Assembly (NCBI GenBank): GCA_022822785.1
Contig: JAJEAL010000048.1
Location: forward strand, 1-64,000
Length of the DNA stretch: 64,000 nt
Reading direction: 5' to 3'
From: Candidatus Poribacteria bacterium
Lineage (GTDB): Bacteria; Poribacteria; WGA-4E; PCPOR2b
Under the pieces are notes generated by a model. The model saw only the letters and a list, made by a program, of their open reading frames with translations. It ran no database searches and was not told the origin of the DNA. Both the position numbers and the translations under genes were made by a program. This document shows, piece after piece, positions 38,260 through 47,818 of this stretch (positions are counted from its first letter, which is position 1; every line of letters starts with the position of its first letter).

Positions 38260-41200
38260 TTATTGAGGATCTGCGCTCCGCGTAACGGAACGGGACAATG
38301 CTTCAATCTCAGATTTGACAGTGTCCGTAAGCTTTCTGTAAGTTTCCTGTTCCAACCCTGAAACGGCCTCCGTCTCTCCTACTTCATGTCCGCTAGGCGG
38401 CGCAATAGGTTTACCGAAAATCACCTGAACGCGGCTCTTACGTGGTAGATTTCTGCCTTTAGGCAGCGCGTGATAGGTGCCGTTAATGTAAACAGGAATA
38501 ATCGGGGATCCAGTTTCATAAGCCAACAAGCCGAGTCCGGGTTTGAACGGTTGCAGCTCCCCGGTGACGGAACGGGTGCCTTCGGGATAGATTAGCAAGC
38601 ATTCGTTCTGTTTCAGTACCTCCTGCGAAATTCGGAGTCCCTGCAAAAAATTAGCATGTCGATCAAACGGTACGAATTTAAGTAGTTCGCCGGAGAACCA
38701 TGATTTGAAGCGGGTGCTAAACCAATAGTCTTTTGCGGCGAGAACCCGTAGGCGTTTGGATTCGCTGCCCAAGACAGTCATGACCGCAAGGGTATCAAGA
38801 TGACTTGAATGATTGGCAGCAATGATATACGGTTGATCTCGCGGTAGGTTCTCCAGTCCGGTGCATTTAATCGAGAAGTAACACCGATAGATAGCCCACA
38901 CACTGAATCGGAATAGCCCAGCAAGTGCCGCCGATAGCAGCGAGGATTCAGATCGCTGAATATGGGCAAGTACTTCTTTATCAATGGGGTCGGGGGTAGA
39001 CTCAGATTGCAGTGTTTTAACGGTTTCCGTCACGTCGCCCACCGTCTGAATTTTAGCAATCAGCTCGTCAGGAATCGAGCGTTGTAGTCTCGATTCTAGC
39101 AGGAGCAGTAATTCTACGCGCGCCATTGAATCCAGTCCAAGTTCTGTTCCTAAGTTGCTGTTCAAACGAATCTGGTCTGCCGGCAGCCGCGCCAAACGAC
39201 TGAGCTCAGAAATAATAACCTCCTCAACGCCCGAAGGCGTATCGACTGGCATCGTTGGCTTCAAAGCGTCCTTATGTCCATCGGTCTTCAGCGCGTCCCT
39301 TGCGGAATCAGGTTGGGGAACCGCCTCCGCTTGTTGAGAGAGTTCTGCTCCCAAAACCGCCTTAACACGTTGGCGATCTATTCCCACATCTGAGGTCTTG
39401 GGCAGTTCAGTCTCCCAAAAGTGAACGGTCTGAATATGCTGATAGGTGGGCAGATTTTGAGCGCGCTCCTGAATGTGTTGGTGGATGGCCTTTTCAACTT
39501 CAGTCCTGTCCCGATCATCACCGCGGACTGGGACGATTACAGCGTGAGCCGCTTCAAACATATTATCCGTACTCATGCCAACGACGCAAATCTCTGAAAT
39601 CAAGGAACTGTGTCGGTAGAGTGTTTCGAGTTCGATCGGGTAGATATTCTTACCGGCGCCGGACACAATTACATCTTTGCTGCGTCCAGTGAGATACAGA
39701 TAACCGTCCTCATCAAAGTAACCCAAATCGCCCGTATAGAGCAGCCCGTCCCGAATCACCTGTTCTGTCACAGCTTGATTCCGATAGTACTCCTGCATCA
39801 AGCTTGGACTGTGTGCGACAATCTCACCGATACCATCCGCGTCGGGGTTGATAATCTGGAGCTTCACCCCCTGAACCGCGGGTCCAACTGAACCCCGCTT
39901 GCTTTTGTGGTGGGGGTTCACACTGAGAACAGGTGAGGCTTCTGTCATCCCGTAACCTTGGTAGATTGTTAATCCGAGCTCCGTAAATCGATCATATATT
40001 TCGTCCGGCAAGGCGGCCCCCCCGCTAACTAGAACGCGGATATGTCCGCCTAATGCAGCTTGAATCTCTTCAATAACCTCTGGGGTAAGCGGCGCTTCCA
40101 TCGCCTCAGGAGATTGTACGACATACCGCTTAATCGCATCATAGAGCAGTTGGAACAAACGTGGCACCCCAATGAGAACGGTGGTTTCGGTTTCCCGCAT
40201 GGTTGCCAAAATCGTGGTCGGTCTCAAACTGTTGGTGTATGTGACGGTTGTACCGGCATAAATCGACATTAAGAAATTGCAACAGAACCCGAGAGCGTGG
40301 TATAACGGGAGTACGGAAAGGAATCGATCCGTATCTTCCGGAGGCAATGCCTGTGAAACCGCCACAACGTTTGCAATAAAACCCCTATGCGAAAGCATCG
40401 CCCCTCGTGGATCTACAGTTGTCCCCATCGTGAAGATAATAGACGCAATCGTATCTGGATCGATGTGTACCTCCGGGAAATTATCAGGAACCGAAGGGAG
40501 TTCCGAGTTCGCGGGAGCGGAGGTCTGTGTTTGTCCGTCGCCAAAAGGCTGGCAAAAACGATTTATGTCCAAAAACACCGGTGATTCGGCCTCCGCATTC
40601 GGTTTTATCTGTGCCTTGTGCAGGCGGGCAACGCAGGTTTCCGATGTCAAAATCGCCTTGGCTTCAGTGTAATTCGCAAGCGCGAAGATTTCGTCTTCAG
40701 CGGTTTGCGGATCAATTGGAACAACCACGACGCCAATCTGCACAGCGGCTAAATAAGCGACACCCCACTCCGGTTGATTCTCTGCAAAAAGGATTACCCG
40801 ATCGCCTTTGCGATAACCGTGTTCCCACAGCACAAAAGCAATCTGACGCGAGGCCTCATAGAGTTGACGGTAAGAATAGCGGACCCACTCTTTATCTCGT
40901 TGCATCTGTAACGCAATTTTATCCGGAATAGATTCGGCCTGTTGAGCGACCAAATCTATCATTGTCAGCTCCCGCAACGGTTTAGAGGGCTCATCAATAG
41001 GTTGCTCATCGCCGGCCTCCACTTCGGTTGAGACAGAATCCGCCGGTAATTCGTCGATTTGCTCGGGTGTGGGTTCGCTGATCCGCTGCCGTCCTGATTC
41101 GTCGCCTAGCTTGAGAAAGTGTCGCTTAATGCCTGGAATGTGTATCTCTTGGAGATAATCCCGCCAATCAATCCGCGATATATCAAAGTTGAAAAGTTGT

Positions 41201-42789
41201 TGATCTGAAGGAGAGAGGGCATGGTAAAGCGCTTCTGTTTTGCCGATTTCAAATTCAAAACTGAGGCGGACATACGGACCGTAAATCTGCACATAATGTA
41301 GCAAGGTCTCAATGGCATTCCTTTTCACGGCGATTCGCCGCTCCTTCCGTTTTGCCCATCTCAACGGAATTCGACCAAGCCAACTGCTAGCGATATCGAG
41401 CAGGCGCATTTTATAGCGGAAATCACTCTGAAATTTCGCCTCATCTGGAAATTTCCAGACAGGAACAGGTATCGGTTTGCCGTTATCCAGCAATGGCTGT
41501 CGCGTAAAGTAGTCGTGCGTGATAGTGACGATATCCCCAAAAGTCAGAGGGTTGCGCGATCCGCTCGCAATGTGATAGACCTCAATGCCCCGCTGGTGAT
41601 AGGTCTGTACCGTCGCTGCTAACATCGCATTGATAACGAAATCAGCCGGGATAATATCAAGGATACTATTTGGGTCGCCGGGAAAGTCGGGTAAACGTCC
41701 CTTGCCAAAGCCAACAATCAGTGGATCTGCCATACGAAGCGCGCCACCGAGCCATCCCGGCTCCGGATCTTCGAGACTACTTTCCATAATCGATTGGCGA
41801 ATAATCGCGGTCGGTAGGTCACCTCGCATCTTGGTAATCATCTGCTCACCAAGTGCTTTCATATAGGTATACGTATCGTTCCATCCTCGCGCATGGGCAC
41901 GTTTCAAACCTTCATCAATTAAACGCTGTTCAACCCATTTCTGCCGCTGGACACTAATCTGTCTGTTTAGCCTTTCTTCTGTAACCGCACCTAAATTTCG
42001 TAGTGCTTCACGACGGAACTGATTCAGTTTCTCAGGTTGATTCGCTTCATTCCGGACCTGCTCACTCAAACACTGGATATCTTCAATTTCAGCGTCAAGG
42101 GTGCATGGGATTGCCTCCCCCTTCTCCGCTTGATACTGTTCGGCATAAGTTTCGTAAGGGGGGTGCAGTTCTTCGGGCACTCTTCCCGGTCGGGCACCAC
42201 GGACATAAGCTGTCGACACGTGCAGAAAAATCGCGTTGTTACAGCGCTTTGCCAGTTCAACTGCGTACTTTGCCCCAAGTACATTGCTCTGCAAGGACGC
42301 ATCGATGGGTGGGTCGAATTTTACGAGGCCGCCACTGTTAATGAAAATTTGTACTTCGCGCTGCAACGTTTCATAATCGGCATCGGAAAGCCCGAGTCGC
42401 TCGTAAGCCAAATCGCCTTCTACCGCGTAAACTTTTTCGCGAACCCATTCATCAAATCGTTCTCCATGAATCTGTTTAAGGTTCGCAAAAGCACTTGAAG
42501 TAAATACATCATTTTCTAGCCGATCCGTCGCGGTACGCGTTTCTCCATTCGTTCCGGTCTGACTGCGGATGAGTAGATAAATCCGCTTCACATCAGGAAG
42601 CGCACTGAGTATTTTCGCAACGAGCGCTTGACCTAGAAATCCAGTCGCACCGGAGATTAATATCACTTTACCACAGAAGAATTCACCTATTGTCTGCATG
42701 CTGTCCTTCGTTTTGAGCCAAATTCGAGAAATGCTGTAATCAGTGTGTGATTCGTCAAAAACTGTAGCGGTTACCTGCAATTGCTTCAA
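38260..42789 (-). CDS. Multidomain fatty-acyl/thioester reductase (SDR/FAR) - AMP-binding-like - ACP - PlsC acyltransferase
   Basis: GKVILISGATGFLGQALVAKIL; YTYMKALGEQM; FAR_C-like FEFEIGKTEALYHALSPSDQQLFNFDISRIDWRDYL; AMP-binding GYGMTEASPVLS, YTGDLGYFDEDGYLYLTGRSKDVI; ACP LGLDSMARVELL; PlsC NHSSHLD, YPEGTRS. Confidence 0.92.
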   Translation of the reverse strand: MKQLQVTATVFDESHTDYSISRIWLKTKDSMQTIGEFFCGKVILISGATGFLGQALVAKILSALPDVKRIYLLIRSQTGTNGETRTATDRLENDVFTSSAFANLKQIHGERFDEWVREKVYAVEGDLAYERLGLSDADYETLQREVQIFINSGGLVKFDPPIDASLQSNVLGAKYAVELAKRCNNAIFLHVSTAYVRGARPGRVPEELHPPYETYAEQYQAEKGEAIPCTLDAEIEDIQCLSEQVRNEANQPEKLNQFRREALRNLGAVTEERLNRQISVQRQKWVEQRLIDEGLKRAHARGWNDTYTYMKALGEQMITKMRGDLPTAIIRQSIMESSLEDPEPGWLGGALRMADPLIVGFGKGRLPDFPGDPNSILDIIPADFVINAMLAATVQTYHQRGIEVYHIASGSRNPLTFGDIVTITHDYFTRQPLLDNGKPIPVPVWKFPDEAKFQSDFRYKMRLLDIASSWLGRIPLRWAKRKERRIAVKRNAIETLLHYVQIYGPYVRLSFEFEIGKTEALYHALSPSDQQLFNFDISRIDWRDYLQEIHIPGIKRHFLKLGDESGRQRISEPTPEQIDELPADSVSTEVEAGDEQPIDEPSKPLRELTMIDLVAQQAESIPDKIALQMQRDKEWVRYSYRQLYEASRQIAFVLWEHGYRKGDRVILFAENQPEWGVAYLAAVQIGVVVVPIDPQTAEDEIFALANYTEAKAILTSETCVARLHKAQIKPNAEAESPVFLDINRFCQPFGDGQTQTSAPANSELPSVPDNFPEVHIDPDTIASIIFTMGTTVDPRGAMLSHRGFIANVVAVSQALPPEDTDRFLSVLPLYHALGFCCNFLMSIYAGTTVTYTNSLRPTTILATMRETETTVLIGVPRLFQLLYDAIKRYVVQSPEAMEAPLTPEVIEEIQAALGGHIRVLVSGGAALPDEIYDRFTELGLTIYQGYGMTEASPVLSVNPHHKSKRGSVGPAVQGVKLQIINPDADGIGEIVAHSPSLMQEYYRNQAVTEQVIRDGLLYTGDLGYFDEDGYLYLTGRSKDVIVSGAGKNIYPIELETLYRHSSLISEICVVGMSTDNMFEAAHAVIVPVRGDDRDRTEVEKAIHQHIQERAQNLPTYQHIQTVHFWETELPKTSDVGIDRQRVKAVLGAELSQQAEAVPQPDSARDALKTDGHKDALKPTMPVDTPSGVEEVIISELSRLARLPADQIRLNSNLGTELGLDSMARVELLLLLESRLQRSIPDELIAKIQTVGDVTETVKTLQSESTPDPIDKEVLAHIQRSESSLLSAALAGLFRFSVWAIYRCYFSIKCTGLENLPRDQPYIIAANHSSHLDTLAVMTVLGSESKRLRVLAAKDYWFSTRFKSWFSGELLKFVPFDRHANFLQGLRISQEVLKQNECLLIYPEGTRSVTGELQPFKPGLGLLAYETGSPIIPVYINGTYHALPKGRNLPRKSRVQVIFGKPIAPPSGHEVGETEAVSGLEQETYRKLTDTVKSEIEALSRSVTRSADPQ

Positions 42790-43222
42790 GCAATATAGGT
42801 TAGGTTAAACAGGAACCGTGACACCCTACATCACACCGGCCATTTGTGTTAGTATAAGCAATTAAATGGCATTCTGTCAATAGCAAAACGCGATATGAAT
42901 AGGGCAATTGCATCCGTTTATTATTGTCTGAATCGCGGATTAAACGGACTCATCGGAGGGCATGGAATGTCACTGGATTGCCGATTGTCTATACATCTAT
43001 CGCATTGGATGAATGCACCCAAATAGAGGAGATCACCGCTTATTGCTTAACCCTACCTTTTTGTCTGAATCAGGATTTTCAGGATGAAAGGATTTACAGG
43101 ATAATAAGGCGATGTGTAGCATGCGGTTCCAACCGCCTTCACATGTGATTGCCCTAGTGATACAAAAACGCTTAATTCGGTTCGGATTCATCTGTCTCTA
43201 AATATAATTCTCTAATACCTAA

Positions 43223-43376
43223 TAGGAGTTACGCACTTAAGATTGGAGTTACCCGCCTGTCCCCCTGGTCACGATTTATCGGACGACAAGTCGGGGAGAC
43301 CAGGATTGGGGATAGGGGCCGGCGGCGATAAATCGCCGAACTACAAGGTTTAGGGCATTCAACTGCGTAAGTCCTA
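43223..43376. mobile_element. MITE-like element with TAGGAGTTACGCA...TGCGTAAGTCCTA inverted ends
   Basis: Inverted termini; inner end shares TAGGACTTACGC(A/T)GTTGAATGC with the element at 46661. Confidence 0.7.
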
Positions 43377-43574
43377 TTAGAATTGTGTAGACACCTATTC
43401 TTTACAAATACTCGTTTATAGTAGGGCAATTCATTGCCCGTTGTGCCAAGAAGTGCCCTGATATTTTTAGATTTCACTATAAAATACATTTCTCTGTGTC
43501 TTCGCAGGTTTCACGGTAACACTCATAATCATCAATAAAGGCTTCAGTTTGCCATTTGGCTTGATTTCATCTAC

Positions 43575-45461
43575 TTAATCAACGATGGTGAGCCGAAAGT
43601 ACCGAAGTGCCTCCTCAATTATGGCTTTGAGACTTTCATCACCAGCCTTCTCCGCGAGTCTCAATGCGGTTTGGAAATCCTGCTTCGCCTCCGAAGTGCG
43701 ATTTAACGAAGCCTTCGCAGCTCCCCGACTGATGTAAGCATCGGCATAATCAGGTTCAAATTGTATCGCCTTATCGAAATCGCTTATCGCAGCAACGTAT
43801 TGCCTGAGGTGGTACTTCGCAAGTCCTCGATTGTTGTATGCCTCGGCATAATTTGGTTTGAGTTGTATCGCCTTATCGTAATCGCTTATCGCAGCAACGT
43901 ATTGTCCCAAGTCTGTCTTCGCAAGTCCTCGATTGCTGTATGCTATGGCATCATCGGGTTCGAGTTGTATTGCCTTGTCGTAATCCTTTATCGCAGCAAC
44001 GTATTGTCCCAAGTCTGCCTTCGCATTGCCCCGATTGCTGTATGCCTCGGCAAGATCGGGTTTGAGTTGTATTGCCTTATCAAAATCACTTATCGCATCA
44101 ACATATTGCCTGAGATGGTACTTCACATCGCCCCGATTGTTGTATGCCTCAGCAAAATCGGGGTCAAGTTGTATCGCCTTATCGTAATCGCTTATTGCAG
44201 CAAGGCGTTGTCCCAACTCTGCCTTCACATTGCCGCTATTGATATAAAGTTGTATCGCCTTATCGTAATCGCTTATCGCAGCAAGGTGTTGACCAAGGTG
44301 GTCCTTAGCAACTCCCCGATTGCTGTATGCTATGGCAAGATCGGGTTCAAGTTGTATCGCTTTATCGAAATCGCTTATCGCAGCAACATATTGTCCCAAA
44401 TCTACCTTCGCAGCCCCTCGATTGCTGTATGCGTTGGCATAATCTGGTTTAAGTTGTATTGCCTTATCGAAATCACTTATCGCAGCGGAGTATAGACCTA
44501 GTTTCGCCTTTACTACACCGCGATTGTAGTAAGCATCGGGATAATCTGGTTTAAGTTGTATTGCCTTATCGAAATCACTTATCGCAGCAACGTATTCCTC
44601 CAAGTCTGCCTTCGCAACTCCCCGACTGACGTAAGCATCAGCAAGGTCGGGTTCAAGTTGTATCGCTTTATCGAAATCGCTTATCGCAGCAACGTATTCC
44701 TTCAAGTCTAATTTAGCATTACCCCGATTGTAGTATGCGTTGGCATAATCTGGTTTAAGTTGTATTGCCTTATCGTAATCCTTTATCGCAGCAACGTATT
44801 CCCCCAAGTCTGCCTTCGCAGCTCCCCGATTGCTGTATACTTCGGCAAGATCGGGTTTAAGTTGTATTGCCTTGTCGTAATCGCTTATCGCAGCAACGTA
44901 TTGACCAAGGGATGCCTTCGCAGCCCCCCGATTGCCGTATGCCTCGGCATAATCAGATTTGAGTTGTATCGCCTTATCGAAATCCTTTATCGCAGCAAGG
45001 TGTTGCCCAAGGGATGCCTTCGCAGCCCCCCGATTGTTGTATGCCTTGACATCATCAGGTTCAAGTTGTATCGCCTTATTGAAGTCGCTTATCGCAGCTA
45101 AGTGTTGCCCTAGGTCTGCCTTCGCAGCTCCCCGATTGATATATGCATTGGCATCATCAGGTTTGAGTTGTATTGCCTTATTGTAATCACTTATCGCAGC
45201 AACGTATTGCTCCAAGTCGTCTTTCGCAAGTCCTCGATTGATATATGCATTGGCATAATCAGGTTTAAGTTGTATCGCTTTATCGAAGTCGCTTATCGCA
45301 GCAACGTATTGTCCAAGTTTTCTCTTCGCAGCTCCCCGATTGCTGTATGCCTTGGCAGCCATGGCATAATCAGGTTTAAGTTGTATCGCTTTATCGAAGT
45401 CGCTTATCGCAGCAACGTATTGTCCCTCGATTGTTGTATGCCTTGACATCATCAGGTTCAA
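43575..45461 (-). pseudogene. C-terminal TPR array of the protease-TPR gene, in a shifted frame relative to the upstream half
   Basis: About 18 near-identical 34-aa TPR units (AISDFDKAIQLKPDYAxAYxNRGxAKxxLGQYVA); apparent N-terminus MNLMMSRHTTIEGQ arises out of frame at the junction. Confidence 0.75.
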
Positions 45462-45930
45462 GTTGTATCGCCTTATTGAAGTCGCTTATCGCAGCGGAGT
45501 ATCGCCCCAAGTCTGCCTTCGCCTCTCCCCGATTACTGTATGCCTTGGCATAATCAGGTTTGAGTTGTATCGCTTTATCGAAGTCGCTTATCGCAGCAAG
45601 GTGTTGCCCAAGGGATGCCTTCGCAGCCCCCCGATTGTTGTATGCCTTGACATCATCAGGTTCAAGTTGTATCGCCTTATTGAAGTCGCTTATCGCAGCT
45701 AAGTGTTGCCCTAGATCTGCTTTCGCAGCTCCCCGATTGATATATGCCTTGGCAGCATCAGGTTTGAGTTGTATCGCTTTATCGAAGTCGCTTATCGCAG
45801 CAACGTATTGACCAAGGTAGTACTTTGCAAAGCCCCGATTGATATATACATTGGCATCATTGGGTTTGAGTTGTATCACCTTGTTATAATCACTAATGGC
45901 GGCAAAGTATTGTCCAAGGGCTGCCTTTGT
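43590..45930. repeat. Tandem array of 102-bp TPR-coding units
   Basis: Repeated (caa)gttgtatcgcctttatcgaaatcgcttatcgcagcaacgtattgtcccaag... every ~102 bp. Confidence 0.92.
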
Positions 45931-46644
45931 ATTTCCCTGCATGAAGTATGTCTCCGCAGATGTAGAGCGATTATCTTGAGGTAAAGGGGTCACTGTCCCA
46001 GATCGAGCAAGTAGGGTCTTAAGATAGAGAGAAGGAATTGCAAAATTGAGATTCTGTCCACCTTCAACAACCGTGTAGGAGACACCGATGACTTCGCCTT
46101 TCTTATTCAGCACGGGTCCACCACTACTTCCCGGTGGGATCGGTGCCGTCATCTGAATCCGTCCTTTCGCCTGTCCACCGTGGCGACTGCTAATGATGCC
46201 ATCCGAGAAAGCCCCTTCTAAGCCCTTTGGGTTACCGGCAACATAAACCGTCTCACCAATTTTGACAGCATCGCTGTTGCCAAGGGGCAGCGGGTTGATA
46301 CCGGGGACCGAGACTTTTAGGAGGACAAGATCGTCGTACGTGCTGTGTGCGGTAGAGCCTTCAATTTCATAGGTATTATGCTTGCCGACTAATTTTGCAG
46401 TGCCGCTGGCTGCACCGGCAATCACATGGTAATTGGTGGCGATGAGGTTGGATTTGACAAAGAAACCGCTGCCAAAACCGAGGATTTTGCCGTTGCTATC
46501 CTGCATCTCTAAATAGACGGTGGCGGCTAACGCTTTTTCAGCGATATCTGGAACAGTCTGTGCGGATGTGATGCTTGTTGCGCAGAAGAGCAACACCATA
46601 AAGGTAACCAAAGGCAACCACAATGATTTGTTCTGATGTGTCAT
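45391..46644 (-). CDS. Secreted trypsin-like (HtrA/DegP-type) serine protease with C-terminal TPRs, truncated by frameshift
   Basis: Signal peptide MTHQNKSLWLPLVTFMVLLFCATSITSAQT; GSGFFVKSNLIATNYHVIAG; TYDDLVLLKV; IPPGSSGGPVLNKKGEVIGV; ORF extends to 46797. Confidence 0.85.
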   Translation of the reverse strand: MTHQNKSLWLPLVTFMVLLFCATSITSAQTVPDIAEKALAATVYLEMQDSNGKILGFGSGFFVKSNLIATNYHVIAGAASGTAKLVGKHNTYEIEGSTAHSTYDDLVLLKVSVPGINPLPLGNSDAVKIGETVYVAGNPKGLEGAFSDGIISSRHGGQAKGRIQMTAPIPPGSSGGPVLNKKGEVIGVSYTVVEGGQNLNFAIPSLYLKTLLARSGTVTPLPQDNRSTSAETYFMQGNTKAALGQYFAAISDYNKVIQLKPNDANVYINRGFAKYYLGQYVAAISDFDKAIQLKPDAAKAYINRGAAKADLGQHLAAISDFNKAIQLEPDDVKAYNNRGAAKASLGQHLAAISDFDKAIQLKPDYAKAYSNRGEAKADLGRYSAAISDFNKAIQLEPDDVKAYNNRGTIRCCDKRLR

Positions 46645-46660
46645 TGAAAGAATTCCTTTA

Positions 46661-46881
46661 TAGGACTTACGCTGTTGAATGCTCAAAGCCAACCCCCTTA
46701 GCCCCCCGCAAGTTGAGCGTAGCGAAATCCCGATTTTATCGGGGCGGAGGAAAAGGCACATCGCAACGCCAGATGAATCGAACAAAACTCCAGCCAATCG
46801 GTAAGTTTATAGTAGGGCGATTTATCGCCCGTGGTCACGCGCAATGAATTGCGCTACTACAAACCGAAGGGCGTAAGTCCT
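46661..46881. mobile_element. MITE-like element with TAGGACTTACGC...GCGTAAGTCCT inverted ends
   Basis: Inverted termini, internal palindromes (GGGCGATTTATCGCCC; CCCGATTTTATCGGG); tip shared with 43223-43376 element. Confidence 0.72.
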
Positions 46882-46926
46882 GTTGTCAGCAAATGTAGTT
46901 TAACATTGTCAAAATGGTAGGGGCAA

Positions 46927-47727
46927 TCAGAAGCTGACATATCCACCGCAAACAGGAATGCATTGCCCCGTTACATAATCCGAGAGATCTGTGACAAGAA
47001 ACTCGACAACCTTCGCGCAATCCTCTGGCACCCCCAAACGACGGAGTGGGATCTGCGGCAACAGTCTTTCCCGCGTTTCGGGACTATTCCTGCCGCCGGC
47101 AATACCACGGGATGAAAGGATGTAGCCCGGCGCGATACAGTTCACATTAATTCCGTGTGGTCCCAGTTCAGCTGCGAGGAGGCGAGTGTACTGCACAACC
47201 CCCGCTTTTGAAACGCTGTACGCCATACCTGCCCCGCTCCAACGGCTCCATAACCCCGCCTGCGAGCTGACGTTGACAATCCGTCCGTAACCCGCTTCTT
47301 TCATTGGAGTGCTCACCGCCTGGCAGCAGAAAATCGCGCTGGTGAGGTTTATCTCCATAATGTAATTGTAATACTCCTCCTCAGTGTCAGATGCCATCGA
47401 CGATTTAGGTCGGCCTAACGCACCACCGGTGTTGTTGACGAGGATATCAATTCGTCCCAGTTTGTCTACAACCTCGCCAACCATCGCAAAAACGGCATCG
47501 CGCTGCGTAACATCAACCTCAAAACCCAGCGACCGACGCCCAAAATTCTCGACCTCTGCCATGACTGTCTCCGCCGTCAACGCTTCGTCATACTCTTGCG
47601 CTGCGTCGAGATCTATGTCGTTAATCACAACGTCCGCTCCCAATTGAGCGAGGTGAAGCGCGTAAGCCCGACCCAATCCACGCGCCGCGCCGGTAACAAG
47701 CGCAACCTGTCCATCTAATTTACCCAT
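46927..47727 (-). CDS. SDR family oxidoreductase
   Basis: VALVTGAARGLGRAYALHLAQLGADVVIND; YSVSKAGVVQYTRLLAAELGPHGINVNCIAPGYI. Confidence 0.93.
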   Translation of the reverse strand: MGKLDGQVALVTGAARGLGRAYALHLAQLGADVVINDIDLDAAQEYDEALTAETVMAEVENFGRRSLGFEVDVTQRDAVFAMVGEVVDKLGRIDILVNNTGGALGRPKSSMASDTEEEYYNYIMEINLTSAIFCCQAVSTPMKEAGYGRIVNVSSQAGLWSRWSGAGMAYSVSKAGVVQYTRLLAAELGPHGINVNCIAPGYILSSRGIAGGRNSPETRERLLPQIPLRRLGVPEDCAKVVEFLVTDLSDYVTGQCIPVCGGYVSF

Positions 47728-47818
47728 TGAAACCTCCTTTATACGTGAAGACGAAGCGTGAACGTCTCACGACTTCAACATCTGAATTATCAATAATCTA
47801 AGTCGCCAGACCTGCTTG

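Noticed and set aside
42037-42498. 153-aa plus-strand ORF
   Set aside because: Antisense to the reductase domain of the 1509-aa fusion protein.
45391-45461. ATG at 45461 as a genuine start for the 628-aa TPR ORF
   Set aside because: The N-terminal residues MNLMMSRHTTIEGQ are out-of-frame repeat sequence, so the ORF is better explained as the continuation of the protease gene after a frameshift.
43590-45930. Regularly spaced repeats that could be mistaken for a CRISPR array
   Set aside because: The 102-bp units are coding, have no unique spacers, and translate to canonical TPRs.
43761-45984. Multiple + strand ORFs (43761-44495, 44760-45101, 44959-45186, 45168-45446, 45463-45702, 45560-45811, 45769-45984)
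   Set aside because: They are antisense readings of the repetitive TPR array (MYRLIEIAYRSNVLP...); periodic composition creates long stop-free frames.
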